Shown here: positions 15,110 through 23,902 of the stretch, piece by piece | Layout of the letters: every line of letters starts with the position of its first letter | How positions within the stretch are numbered: the first letter of the stretch is position 1 | Assembly (NCBI RefSeq): GCF_024385465.1 | Contig: NZ_JANFLS010000002.1 | Coordinates: 620,001 to 684,000 of the forward strand | Source: Arthrobacter sp. zg-Y844 | GTDB taxonomy: Bacteria > Actinomycetota > Actinomycetes > Actinomycetales > Micrococcaceae | Reading direction: 5' to 3' | DNA length: 64,000 nt | Translations under genes and position numbers: made by a program | Notes under the pieces: model-generated | What the model was told of the DNA's origin: nothing | The model's database searches: none | What the model saw: only the letters and a program-made list of their open reading frames with translations

Positions 15110-16129
15110 TTAGCCGGCGGGATCGGCGTCCGGCTTCTCCGGGCTGTGCCCGGCTGCTGCCGCCCGGGTATCACCTTCGTTATGTCCGTCCTTCTTACCG
15201 AAGGGCAGCACCTTTTTCAGCGGGTGCAGAATCGCCATGACAACCAGGCCCCAGACCAGTCCGACGACGGCTGAGCAGAGCGTGTTCACGAGCCAGCCGA
15301 GGAATCCTCCCACCACGGCAAGGCCTGCCACGGGGTGTTCCAGCGCATGGACCAGGTCATACGGTGCATGCCAGCCAAGGTCGGAAACACCGACCAGCAT
15401 GATGTGTCCGCCTACCCAGAGCATGGCGATGGTTCCCACGAAGGTGATGGCCGCCAGTACGGCAGGCATGCCCCGAACCAGGAGCCCGCCGACACGCTGG
15501 GATCCTGCTGATTCCTTCTTGGCCAGGTGCAGGCCAATGTCGTCCATCTTAACGATCAGCCCAACGGCCCCGTAGACGAGGATCGTGATGGCAATAGCCA
15601 CAACAACGAGGATGATCGCCCGGACCCAGATGGACGCGTCGCCGACCTCGTTCATCGAGATCACCATGATCTCGCAGGACAGGATGAAGTCCGTGGTGAT
15701 GGCTCCCTTGACTACCTTGGACTCGGCGTCGGGCCCTCGCTCTACCGCCGGCGCCTCCTTGTCCTCATGATGGCCGAAGAACTTGTGCCAGACCTTCTCC
15801 GCACCCTCGTAGCAGAGGTACGTGCCTCCCAGCATGAGAATGAACGGGATGATGACTGGAATGAAAGCGCTGATCAACAGCAGTGCCGGCAGGATGAACA
15901 GAAGCTTGTTCCGGAGCGAGCCCCAGAAGATGCGCTTGATCATCGGCAGTTCACGGGACGGGTCCGCACCGGACACGTACTGCGGCGTCACGGCGGCATC
16001 ATCGATGACGACGCCGGCCGCCTTGGCTCCCGCTTTCGCCGCTCCTGCCGCGATGTCGTCCACCGAGGCGGCGGCTATCCGTGCCAGCGCAGCGACGTCG
16101 TCCAGCAGGGCAACGAGCCCGCCGCTCAC
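15110..16129 (-). CDS. DUF808 (YedI-like) multi-pass membrane protein
   Basis: A 339-aa membrane protein. I choose the GTG at 16129 because the protein then begins VSGGLVALLDDVAALARIAAASVDDIA, the conserved DUF808 start, with GGAG 8 nt upstream. The 26 extra codons up to 16207 look non-coding. An N-terminal amphipathic region is followed by several membrane helices (around residues 80-110, 175-205, 215-240, 260-290 and 295-325) and a polar tail. Function is unknown; the family is named only as an inner-membrane protein in Escherichia coli. Confidence 0.85.
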   Translation of the reverse strand: MSGGLVALLDDVAALARIAAASVDDIAAGAAKAGAKAAGVVIDDAAVTPQYVSGADPSRELPMIKRIFWGSLRNKLLFILPALLLISAFIPVIIPFILMLGGTYLCYEGAEKVWHKFFGHHEDKEAPAVERGPDAESKVVKGAITTDFILSCEIMVISMNEVGDASIWVRAIILVVVAIAITILVYGAVGLIVKMDDIGLHLAKKESAGSQRVGGLLVRGMPAVLAAITFVGTIAMLWVGGHIMLVGVSDLGWHAPYDLVHALEHPVAGLAVVGGFLGWLVNTLCSAVVGLVWGLVVMAILHPLKKVLPFGKKDGHNEGDTRAAAAGHSPEKPDADPAG

Positions 16130-16316
16130 AGTGCGGCTCCATGCTGGTGCGGGACGGGCGGTTGTTCGTAGGTGGCGCCCTCGAGACGCAGAATTGGCAT
16201 GATGCAATTATAGGCGGGATGGGAAGGCCCCTTAGTACAGGGACCAAGCCGCCGGGCAACAGCAAAGGCGCCCCACCAAACGGTAGAGCGCCCTTGCCGA
16301 CAGAAACAGCTACGAA

Positions 16317-17357
16317 CTAGATAGTCGCCGCATCAATGACGAACCGGTAGCGGACGTCGGACTTCAGCACACGCTCGTACGCGGTGTTGATTTCCTCGGC
16401 CTTGATCAGCTCGATCTCCGGAGCAATGTTGTGCTCGGCGCAGAAGTCCAGCATTTCCTGGGTTTCGCTGATGCCGCCGATGTTGGAGGCCGCGTAGGAG
16501 CGGCGCTTGCTCATCAGGGTGAAGACCGAGATGGGCAGTGCCTCGGGCGGAGCACCCACGCTGACCATGGTGCCGTCCAGGCGCAGCAGGGACAGGTACT
16601 GCTGCAGGTCGATCGGGGCGCTGACCGTGTTGATGATCAGGTCGAACGTGTTCGCGAGCTTCTCGAACGTGCTCTCATCGCTGGTGGCGTAGTAGTGCTC
16701 GGCACCGAAACGCAGGCCGTCTTCCTGCTTGCTCAGCGTCTGGGACAGCACGGTGACCTCGGCGCCCATCGCGACGGCGATCTTGACGGCCATGTGGCCG
16801 AGTCCGCCCATGCCGACGACGGCGACCCGCTTGCCCGGCCCTGCGTTCCAGTGGGCGAGGGGCGAGTAGGTGGTGATGCCTGCGCAGAGCAGTGGAGCGG
16901 CTGCTTCATACGGAATGCTTTCCGGAACGCGGAGCACGAAGCCGTCATTCACGACGACGGAGGTGGCGTAGCCGCCCTGGGTGATGGTGCCGTCGCGGTC
17001 CTTGCTGGCGTAGGTACCGACGTTGCCGTTCAGGCAGTAGTTCTCCATGCCGGCCCGGCAGTTTTCGCATTCGCCGCAGGAGTTGACCATGCAGCCCACG
17101 CCCACGCGGTCGCCGACCTTGTGCGCGGTGACGTCGGAGCCGACCTCGGCCACGGTTCCCACGATTTCGTGCCCGACGACCTGCGGGTACGCGATGGGTC
17201 CCCATTCGCCGCGGACAGTGTGGATGTCCGAGTGGCAGACACCGGCATAGGCAATGTCGATGAGGACGTCATGCGGGCCGACCTCGCGGCGTTCGATCGT
17301 GGTGGGGACCAGCGGATCGGTGGCGGAGGTGGCTGCGTAGGCGCGTGCGGTTGTCAT
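16317..17357 (-). CDS. zinc-dependent NAD(P) alcohol dehydrogenase (AdhC/YahK type)
   Basis: A 346-aa medium-chain dehydrogenase/reductase, most like the NADP-dependent cinnamyl-alcohol dehydrogenase group that reduces aldehydes. The catalytic zinc site is visible in [16 protein letters not shown] and VVGHEIVG, and the structural zinc site in [15 protein letters not shown]. The cofactor loop is [15 protein letters not shown] close paralogue lies at 47944-49026. An MFS permease starts 66 bp upstream on the same strand and may be cotranscribed, but no substrate link is evident. Confidence 0.92.
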   Translation of the reverse strand: MTTARAYAATSATDPLVPTTIERREVGPHDVLIDIAYAGVCHSDIHTVRGEWGPIAYPQVVGHEIVGTVAEVGSDVTAHKVGDRVGVGCMVNSCGECENCRAGMENYCLNGNVGTYASKDRDGTITQGGYATSVVVNDGFVLRVPESIPYEAAAPLLCAGITTYSPLAHWNAGPGKRVAVVGMGGLGHMAVKIAVAMGAEVTVLSQTLSKQEDGLRFGAEHYYATSDESTFEKLANTFDLIINTVSAPIDLQQYLSLLRLDGTMVSVGAPPEALPISVFTLMSKRRSYAASNIGGISETQEMLDFCAEHNIAPEIELIKAEEINTAYERVLKSDVRYRFVIDAATI

Positions 17358-17423
17358 ATTTCTCCAAGCTGTGGGGGAACAGTGCCATAGGGCACTTAAA
17401 GCACAAGTCCGATCCGGCGTCGT

Positions 17424-18635
17424 TTATTTCCGCGGCGTTCCGACGGCGGCGGATCCGGCCCGCTTCGAGCCCAGCCGCCGGTACGCCAGACCGATGCTGC
17501 CGCAGACCAGGTAGGCCGCGCCGATGGACAGCCACCCGGCGAGGAAGCCGCCGGAGTATTGCAGCAGCAGGCCCATGGCCAGCGGCCCCAGCGCGAAACC
17601 GGAGTACATGCCCAGCGAGACGGCCCCGGACGCCGCGCCCACCCGTTCCCGGGGAACCTCGCGCAGCACGCCGGCCATCACCACCACGTTCACGCCCAGT
17701 ACGGAGGCGCCGTGGAAGACGACGCCGGACCACAGCAGCAGCGGCACTCCGGTCTGTCCGGCGGCAAGGAGCAGGGCTGCGCCGCAGACCGCCCCGGCAG
17801 CGAGGATCAGCAGCAGGGTGGAGGCGCGGACGCCGTCGGCCATCCGCCGGCCCCAGAGCACCCGGGAGGTCACGCCGACGACGCCGGCCACCGCCGCGGT
17901 GACGCCGCCCATCAGCAGCGAGAATCCGATCTCCCGCTGGGCGAACAGGGGCAGGTAGACGTTGGTTGCCTGCATGCCCGCACCGGAAAACAGCGCAAAC
18001 GCGGCCAGCAGCCAGACCGACGCCGGGAACTTCCGGTCCGCGGGCTGCCCGGGCTCCCGCGGTGCCGGGAGCCGTGGTTCGGACGGCAGCCGGAACCACG
18101 CGTAGGCCAGCAGGAGGAGCAGGACCGCGACGGCGCCGACGGCGGCTCCGCGCCACCCGGCGACAAGGGCGGCTGCCGGGAAGAAGAGACTGGAGAACAG
18201 CTGGCTGGCCTGTACGCCGGACTGCTTGATCCCCATCCAGCCGGGCCGTTTGCCGGGTTCGACGGCGTGGATGATGATGCGGTTGGTGGTGGGGTTGGAG
18301 ATGGCCTGGGCGGGGCCGGAGAGCAGGACGGCGGCCAGCAGCCACAGGTAGTTGCCGGACAACGCGGCGAAGCCCAGGGCCAGTGCGGTGCCGCCGAAGA
18401 TGATCAGCAGTTGGGAGCGGGCGCTGATCCGGTCGCTCAACCGGCCCAGCCACATGGAGGACACCGCTGCCCCGGCGAAACAGGTCGCGGCCAGAAGTCC
18501 GAACTGTGCATCGCTGATCCGCAGGTCCGCCATGATCAGCGTGCTGGTGGCGGAGAGTCCGTAGTTCATCATCGGGCCGGCGCCCATGGCGCAGACCAGC
18601 ACAAACAGCAGACCCGGCCCGGCGGTGGAGCGCAC
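17424..18635 (-). CDS. MFS transporter (CynX/NimT-like, 12 TM)
   Basis: A 403-aa permease with twelve predicted membrane segments. It has the MFS loop 2-3 motif (GRLSDRISARSQLL) and the paired loop GRRMADGVRA in the second half. The start is a GTG at 18635. General resemblance is to the cyanate/nitroimidazole permease branch. The substrate cannot be told from sequence. It lies upstream of the alcohol dehydrogenase and back to back with the gene at 18767. Confidence 0.85.
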   Translation of the reverse strand: MRSTAGPGLLFVLVCAMGAGPMMNYGLSATSTLIMADLRISDAQFGLLAATCFAGAAVSSMWLGRLSDRISARSQLLIIFGGTALALGFAALSGNYLWLLAAVLLSGPAQAISNPTTNRIIIHAVEPGKRPGWMGIKQSGVQASQLFSSLFFPAAALVAGWRGAAVGAVAVLLLLLAYAWFRLPSEPRLPAPREPGQPADRKFPASVWLLAAFALFSGAGMQATNVYLPLFAQREIGFSLLMGGVTAAVAGVVGVTSRVLWGRRMADGVRASTLLLILAAGAVCGAALLLAAGQTGVPLLLWSGVVFHGASVLGVNVVVMAGVLREVPRERVGAASGAVSLGMYSGFALGPLAMGLLLQYSGGFLAGWLSIGAAYLVCGSIGLAYRRLGSKRAGSAAVGTPRK

Positions 18636-18766
18636 GCTTATCCCTTCGTGGAGTAACAGGACCCATTGTGGCCTGTGAACACGAAGGTTACCGAGTGCGA
18701 CAGCCGGGGCGTCCGGATATCATTGGTGGGCACCCGCCCCACTTCACTGCTAGGAACCCGAACCCG

Positions 18767-19261
18767 TTGAACAAGAAATCACTCAAGGATGACGGCTTCA
18801 CCGGTTTCCGCCCCATCGACGGTCTGGACATCAACCGGATCCCGCAGCGTCAGGGCATTTTCGCCGTACTTCGGCCCGAGGGGTTCGAACCGCGGTTCCT
18901 CAAGGAAAGCACGGCCGGGGTGTTCAAAAAGAAGAAGCCAACCCTGTCCCGGGATGAGCTCGCCGTCGAATGGGTGGCGGATGCCGACGTGCTGTTTCTC
19001 GGCAAGGCCAGCGCCGGCAGCCAGGGCAACCGCGGTCTGCGACGGCAGATCTCCGAATTCGTGGACTTCGGCAGGGGAAAGCCGCCGGGGCACTGGGACG
19101 GTCGGCTGATTTGGCAGCTGCTCGATGCAGAGGATCTTCTGGTGGCGTGGAAGGAACTGCCGCCCGACGCGCTCAACCCGGCCCTCGCCGAGTACCAGGC
19201 GGAGTTCCGACGGGTTTACGGCAGGCTGCCCTTCGCCAACCTCGTCCAGGCGCGGGCGTAG
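18767..19261 (+). CDS. small protein with a GIY-YIG-like domain
   Basis: A protein of about 164 aa from the TTG at 18767 (AGGAAC upstream). A GTG at 18668 would add 33 residues, but their composition does not look coding. The pattern resembles a GIY-YIG nuclease fold: GIFAVLRP (GIY position), then DVLFLGKAS (YIG position as F-L-G), then LRRQISEFVDFG with the basic helix, and HWDGRLIWQL. No other domain is attached. The two signature tyrosines are replaced (GIF, FLG), so nuclease activity is uncertain. It may bind DNA or be a catalytically altered relative. Confidence 0.55.
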   Translation: MNKKSLKDDGFTGFRPIDGLDINRIPQRQGIFAVLRPEGFEPRFLKESTAGVFKKKKPTLSRDELAVEWVADADVLFLGKASAGSQGNRGLRRQISEFVDFGRGKPPGHWDGRLIWQLLDAEDLLVAWKELPPDALNPALAEYQAEFRRVYGRLPFANLVQARA

Positions 19262-19406
19262 GAGCGGTTAGCCCTGCCTGATAACGGCGATCAGGGTCAA
19301 TTCGAGTCTGCGGCAGGAATGCCTACAATTAAAAGACTGGTTGTGTACCGGTCGGACCCTCCGGTCCCCCCAATAGCTTCGTCTTTGTCCCATTCTGGTG
19401 ATGTAA

Positions 19407-20522
19407 GTGACCCTCGCGCGTACTGATTCTTCCCTGTCACGGTCCGTAGGACCCGCTCGCCGGCTTTTGCCGCTGTCCTCCCGCGGCCTGCTGATTGACT
19501 GGGACCCCTCGACCTACCGGCAAACACTGGAGCGGTTCGCCGGGGATCGGCCGGTCGAAGTCCCCCATCCGGAAGCCGGAACCGGCTCTCCGTTTCCCTT
19601 CCGCCTCTGCGTCTTGGACGCCGTTGTTCCGCCGCCGATCATGCTGCACCCGCACTGGGAGCAGGCACTGGCGGGTTTCGTTCGGGAACAGGCCCGGGGC
19701 GTGCCGCTGGGCGCCCGAAACCGTAACTATAAGGACCGCAACCCGAAGTGTGAGGTGGCCGTAGCCCTCACGCCCCTGCGCGTGCTTGCCGGGGAACGGC
19801 CAATGGAAGAACTACGGGCCATCGCTTCGGGGCTGGAACTGCCCTGGCTGGGTTCGTACCTCCGCTTCCGCCATGAGACCGTCATCCACTCCGTACTGCG
19901 CATGTCGGCAGGGGAAACCGCAGCTGCACTGCGGGAAACAGCCAACGCTGTGGACCGGGCCCGGAACGTTGAAGGACCGGCCGCCGAGGCGGCCACCGTC
20001 GTACGTCGGCTGCAGCAGCTTTTCCCCCACGACCGGGGCATCCTGCTGGCTGTCTGCATGAAGTTGATTGAGCTGGAACCCGGGCAGGCAGCCGTAATCC
20101 CCCCCGGGTGCCTGCATACCTATCTGTCCGGCCAGGCAGTGCTGGTTATGGGCACCTCCGATAATGCGCTGCAGGCCGGCCTGGCCAACGGGTACGTGGA
20201 CCTGTGCGAACTGCAGCTCCTAACGGCGGACGGACAGCCGCAGCCTTCTCCCCTGCCCGTGCTCGACGTCGGCGACAGCGAGCAGCGCATTCCGCTCTGG
20301 AGCGACGACATGGACCTGCGGCGGGTGGTCGTGGGCGATGATCCAAAGCCCGTCCGTCTGGGGCCGTTCAGCGTGGTGCTGGCTGCAATGGAACCCGCTG
20401 CCATCACCATGGATGAGGTTACGGCGGACATGGAGCCCGAAGAGAAGATCCTGTACGCCGGGGAACCCGTGACGGCCACATTCACGGGGCCGGCCCAGAT
20501 CTTCGTGGCCTCGACACGCTAG
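19407..20522 (+). CDS. mannose-6-phosphate isomerase-like protein, probably inactive
   Basis: A 371-aa cupin-fold protein resembling type I phosphomannose isomerase (ManA). Aligned by eye, NYKDRNPKCEVAVALTP matches the family NYKD-x-N-x-KPE segment (metal glutamate), and PPGCLHTYLSG matches the metal-histidine segment. However, the S-I-Q-x-H metal motif reads PIMLHP (Gln to Met), and the arginine of the SDNVxRxG segment is Gln (SDNALQAG). The N-terminal YAWGS block is absent. Three of four zinc ligands remain while the catalytic arginine is lost. It may be a sensor, a binding protein or an enzyme of new specificity. The GTG start at 19407 has no clear ribosome site. Confidence 0.6.
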   Translation: MTLARTDSSLSRSVGPARRLLPLSSRGLLIDWDPSTYRQTLERFAGDRPVEVPHPEAGTGSPFPFRLCVLDAVVPPPIMLHPHWEQALAGFVREQARGVPLGARNRNYKDRNPKCEVAVALTPLRVLAGERPMEELRAIASGLELPWLGSYLRFRHETVIHSVLRMSAGETAAALRETANAVDRARNVEGPAAEAATVVRRLQQLFPHDRGILLAVCMKLIELEPGQAAVIPPGCLHTYLSGQAVLVMGTSDNALQAGLANGYVDLCELQLLTADGQPQPSPLPVLDVGDSEQRIPLWSDDMDLRRVVVGDDPKPVRLGPFSVVLAAMEPAAITMDEVTADMEPEEKILYAGEPVTATFTGPAQIFVASTR

Positions 20523-20528
20523 CTGCTG

Positions 20529-21299
20529 CTAGCGGACGTCGAACCCGGCGTCGCGGATGGCCTGTTTGACCTGATGAATCGCGTCGTCCGGGCCGAAGTG
20601 GAACACCGAGGCGGCCAGGACGGCGTCGGCCCCGGCAATCACGGCGGCCGGGAAGTGCTCGGGCTTGCCGGCCCCGCCGGAGGCGATCAGCGGCACGTCG
20701 ACTGCGGCGCGGACGGCCTTGATCATCTCGATGTCGAAGCCCTCACGGGTGCCGTCGGCATCGATGGAGTTCAGCAGGATCTCGCCCACGCCGCGGTCGG
20801 CCGCCTCCTTTGCCCAGGCGACGGCGTCGATCCCGGTGCCGGTACGCCCGCCGTGGGTGGTGACCTCGAAGCCCGACGGCGTGGCGCCGTCGTGCGTGCG
20901 CCGGGCGTCCACGGACAGCGTCAGCACCTGCGAGCCGAAGTGCCGGGTGATTTCGTCAATCACGTCGGGCCGGGCGACGGCGGCGGTGTTGATGGAGGCC
21001 TTGTCCGCGCCGTAGCGCAGCAGCCGGTCCACGTCCGCGATGGTGCGCACTCCCCCGCCGACGGTCAGCGGAATGAAGACCTCTTCGGCGGTGCGGGCGA
21101 CGACGTCGAACGTGGTGTCGCGGTTGCCGGAGGATGCGGTGACGTCGAGGAAGGTCAGTTCGTCGGCCCCGGCACGGTCATAGCGGTGCGCGAGCTCCAC
21201 CGGATCGCCGGCGTCGCGCAGGCCTTCGAAGTTAATCCCCTTAACCACCCGGCCGGCGTCGACGTCCAGGCAGGGGATAACGCGGATGGCAACACTCAT
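20529..21299 (-). CDS. hisF: imidazole glycerol phosphate synthase, cyclase subunit
   Basis: HisF is the TIM-barrel cyclase that, with the HisH glutaminase, forms imidazole glycerol phosphate and AICAR. The 256-aa protein shows the catalytic aspartates in [12 protein letters not shown] (near residue 11) and SVDARR (near residue 130), plus duplicated phosphate loops VGGGVRT and ASGGAG. It is convergent with the ManA-like gene, with only 6 bp between them. hisH is not in the window. Confidence 0.96.
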   Translation of the reverse strand: MSVAIRVIPCLDVDAGRVVKGINFEGLRDAGDPVELAHRYDRAGADELTFLDVTASSGNRDTTFDVVARTAEEVFIPLTVGGGVRTIADVDRLLRYGADKASINTAAVARPDVIDEITRHFGSQVLTLSVDARRTHDGATPSGFEVTTHGGRTGTGIDAVAWAKEAADRGVGEILLNSIDADGTREGFDIEMIKAVRAAVDVPLIASGGAGKPEHFPAAVIAGADAVLAASVFHFGPDDAIHQVKQAIRDAGFDVR

Positions 21300-21314
21300 G
21301 GCGGGTCCCCTTCC

Positions 21315-22157
21315 CTAGATCCGGCAGGCGTGGATGCTGCTGACCAGGATGGCGCGGGCGCCGATGTCGTAGAGCTCGTCCATGATCCGGTTGGTGTCGG
21401 ACTTCTTGATCATGGAGCGCACGGCCACCCAGTCGCTGTTCTGCAGCGGGGAGACAGTGGGCGATTCCAGGCCCGGGGTCAGCGCGGCCGCCTCGTCCAC
21501 GAGATCCTTGCGGACGTCGTAGTCCATCATCACGTACTGCCGTGCCACCAGGACGCCGCGCAGGCGGCGGATCAGCACGTCGACGCCGACGGGGCTGGCA
21601 CCCTTGCGGCCGATCAGCACGGCCTCGGACTTCAGGATCGGTTCGCCGAAGATTTCCATCCCGGCGGCACGGAGGGTGGTGCCGGTTTCAACGACGTCGG
21701 CAATCGCGTCGGCGACGCCGAGGCGCACGGAGGATTCCACGGCACCGTCAAGCCGGACCACGGAGGCGTTGATGCCGCGTTCGGACAGGTAGGAGCGCAG
21801 CAGGCCGTCGTAGCTGGTGGCCAGGCGCTTGCCTTCGAGCTGGTCGATGGAGGAGAAGTCCCCCACCGGGCCGGCGAAGCGGAAAGTGGAGGCGCCGAAG
21901 CCGAGGTTCATCAGTTCTTCGGCGTCCACCTGCGCGTCCAGGAACAGGTCGCGGCCGGTGATGCCGACGTCGAGCGTTCCGGCTCCGACGTAGACGGCAA
22001 TGTCCCGGGGGCGGAGGAAGAAGAATTCGACGTCGTTATCGGGGTCCACCATGACCAGTTCGCGGGTGTCGCGGCGCTGGCGGTAACCCGCCTCGTTGAG
22101 CATGGCGGAGGCGGATTCGGACAGGGCACCCTTGTTGGGTACGGCTACACGGAGCAT
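21315..22157 (-). CDS. hisG: ATP phosphoribosyltransferase (long form)
   Basis: HisG catalyses the first, histidine-inhibited step of histidine synthesis. The 280-aa protein from the ATG at 22157 begins [16 protein letters not shown], the usual N-terminus. Upstream in-frame codons to 22232 do not fit the family. The length marks it as the long form, with an extra C-terminal regulatory domain and no need for HisZ. It is 97 bp downstream of hisE and 15 bp upstream of hisF. Confidence 0.95.
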   Translation of the reverse strand: MLRVAVPNKGALSESASAMLNEAGYRQRRDTRELVMVDPDNDVEFFFLRPRDIAVYVGAGTLDVGITGRDLFLDAQVDAEELMNLGFGASTFRFAGPVGDFSSIDQLEGKRLATSYDGLLRSYLSERGINASVVRLDGAVESSVRLGVADAIADVVETGTTLRAAGMEIFGEPILKSEAVLIGRKGASPVGVDVLIRRLRGVLVARQYVMMDYDVRKDLVDEAAALTPGLESPTVSPLQNSDWVAVRSMIKKSDTNRIMDELYDIGARAILVSSIHACRI

Positions 22158-22254
22158 GGGAGCATCTTTCGCTGGAAGTTTTTTCGCTGCAAGTTCATCA
22201 CTGCAAAGGGAGTAGTTCGACCGGCGGGCCACACGCTGAAGGCTCAGCGCGCGG

Positions 22255-22518
22255 CTAGAGATGCTTGTAGACGTCCTGCAGGGTCAGGCCTTTGGCCAGC
22301 ATCAGTACCTGGAGGTGGTAGAGCAGCTGGGAGATTTCTTCGGCGCATTCGGCATCGGATTCGTATTCGGCGGCCATCCACACTTCGGCGGCCTCCTCAA
22401 CAACCTTCTTACCGATGCCATGCACGCCCGACTCGAATTCGGCCACGGTGCGTGACCCGGCGGGGCGGTCCTGAACTTTCTGGCTCAGCTCGGCAAAGAG
22501 GTCTTCGAAGGTTTTCAC
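22255..22518 (-). CDS. hisE: phosphoribosyl-ATP pyrophosphohydrolase
   Basis: HisE hydrolyses phosphoribosyl-ATP to phosphoribosyl-AMP, the step before HisI. The 87-aa all-alpha protein from the GTG at 22518 reads [11 protein letters not shown] at its start, with the conserved [16 protein letters not shown] metal-binding helix and [13 protein letters not shown]. The reading frame runs upstream to 22725, but those codons do not resemble the family. It heads the hisE-hisG-hisF group. Confidence 0.94.
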   Translation of the reverse strand: MKTFEDLFAELSQKVQDRPAGSRTVAEFESGVHGIGKKVVEEAAEVWMAAEYESDAECAEEISQLLYHLQVLMLAKGLTLQDVYKHL

Positions 22519-22600
22519 AGTGACAAGGGTACGCTGTGACGCCGGGTGGGGCGGAATCGTGGGGCGTGGTGGTTCGTCATGTTGTACTTTGCACAACCGG

Positions 22601-23902
22601 TCAGTGCTGGAGCAGCAGGCTCCGGGTGTCCGGTGAAAAAGCATTATCAAAGACCGCACAGGCAGCACCGATGGCTCCCACGTCCGTACCGAACGCGGTC
22701 CCCTCCACCCGGATGTCCGAGGCATGCGGAGCGACGGTCAGTTTCCGCAGGGCAGCCGGAACCAAGGCAAGATACGTCTCGGAGAGCATCGGCCAGTACG
22801 GCCCGCCGAAGATCACGCGGTCGAAATCCAGGGCATTCGTCAACACCGACACGGCCTTGGCCACACGCGTCGCCGAACGGTCGATGATCGCTCCGGCACC
22901 GGAATCGCCCCGGCGCGCTTTCGCACAGAGCTCCAGGAAAGCCTCCTCGACGGCCGAAGGGTCTGTTTTGTCGACCGGCCCGGGATGGACGCCGGCCCGC
23001 ACGGCCTCCTCAACCAGGTTCTGCGGCATGCACGTCACGGCCACACAGCCCCGCAGACCGCAGAAGCACACCGGCCCGTCCGGGTCGACGACGATGTGCC
23101 CCACCTCCCCCGCGTTCTGGCTCGTCCCCCTCAGCACCGCGCCGCCGGAGACAAGCCCCATGCCGATGCCGGTGCCCAGGTACACGAAGATGAAGTTTTC
23201 CGGCGACTCACTGTGACTGCCCCAGATTTCTGCAACTGCCGTAGCGGCAACATCCTTTTCGAGCACGACGGGGAAGCCCGTGGCCGTGCTGAGCGCTTTC
23301 CGCAACGGAACCCGTTCCCATCCGAGCAGGTGCGGCGGATCGACCACAATGCCGTGGTCGGAATCTATTGGCCCGGGCGAGGCGACGCCCACGCCGAGCA
23401 CGCGCCGTGCGTCCACTCCGGCTTCCGTGAGCAGGTCCGACACCGCCTGCACCATCACGCCGATCACGGCATCGGCGTCCATCGGCTGCGGCGTCCGCCG
23501 CGCCGAATGGGACACCACCCGCCCGCTCAGGTCGAGGATCACGGTAGTGATGACAGCCGGGTCAAGGTGCACACCGATAGCGAAACGTGCCGAGGGATTG
23601 AGCGTGAGCAGTGTCCTCGGCTTGCCGGGGCCCAGCTGGATCTTTCCCGACTCGAGAATGAGCCCCTCGTCCAGCAGGCGGCGCGCAATATTGGACAGTG
23701 TCTGTGCGGAGAGCCCCGAAATATCCGCCAATTCCACCCGGCTGAGCCCATCGGCAGAGCGCCGGATCGCGTCGAGGACCACTGTTTGGTTGAACCCGCC
23801 CATCCGCGGAAGGTTGGTGCCCCGGCGGATCGCGGATCGCTGTGGAGCGCTCAGGGCACAACCTCCGTCTGGACGTTTGGCCTCACCGGCCGTGGACACC
23901 AA
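22601..23902 (-). CDS. ROK-family transcriptional regulator
   Basis: A sugar-responsive repressor (up to 433 aa) with an N-terminal winged helix ([30 protein letters not shown]) and a sugar-kinase-like ROK domain containing ASPGPID, NAGEVGH and the zinc motif CFCGLRGC. It is the last gene of the mannosidase operon and probably regulates it. The start is uncertain. A TTG at 23902 or GTG at 23899 overlaps the mannosidase end by about 20 bp, while a GGAGG lies 7 nt before an in-frame CTG at 23854, whose product would begin near the conserved [14 protein letters not shown]. The inducer is likely mannose or a mannoside (inference from neighbours). Confidence 0.9.
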   Translation of the reverse strand: MVSTAGEAKRPDGGCALSAPQRSAIRRGTNLPRMGGFNQTVVLDAIRRSADGLSRVELADISGLSAQTLSNIARRLLDEGLILESGKIQLGPGKPRTLLTLNPSARFAIGVHLDPAVITTVILDLSGRVVSHSARRTPQPMDADAVIGVMVQAVSDLLTEAGVDARRVLGVGVASPGPIDSDHGIVVDPPHLLGWERVPLRKALSTATGFPVVLEKDVAATAVAEIWGSHSESPENFIFVYLGTGIGMGLVSGGAVLRGTSQNAGEVGHIVVDPDGPVCFCGLRGCVAVTCMPQNLVEEAVRAGVHPGPVDKTDPSAVEEAFLELCAKARRGDSGAGAIIDRSATRVAKAVSVLTNALDFDRVIFGGPYWPMLSETYLALVPAALRKLTVAPHASDIRVEGTAFGTDVGAIGAACAVFDNAFSPDTRSLLLQH

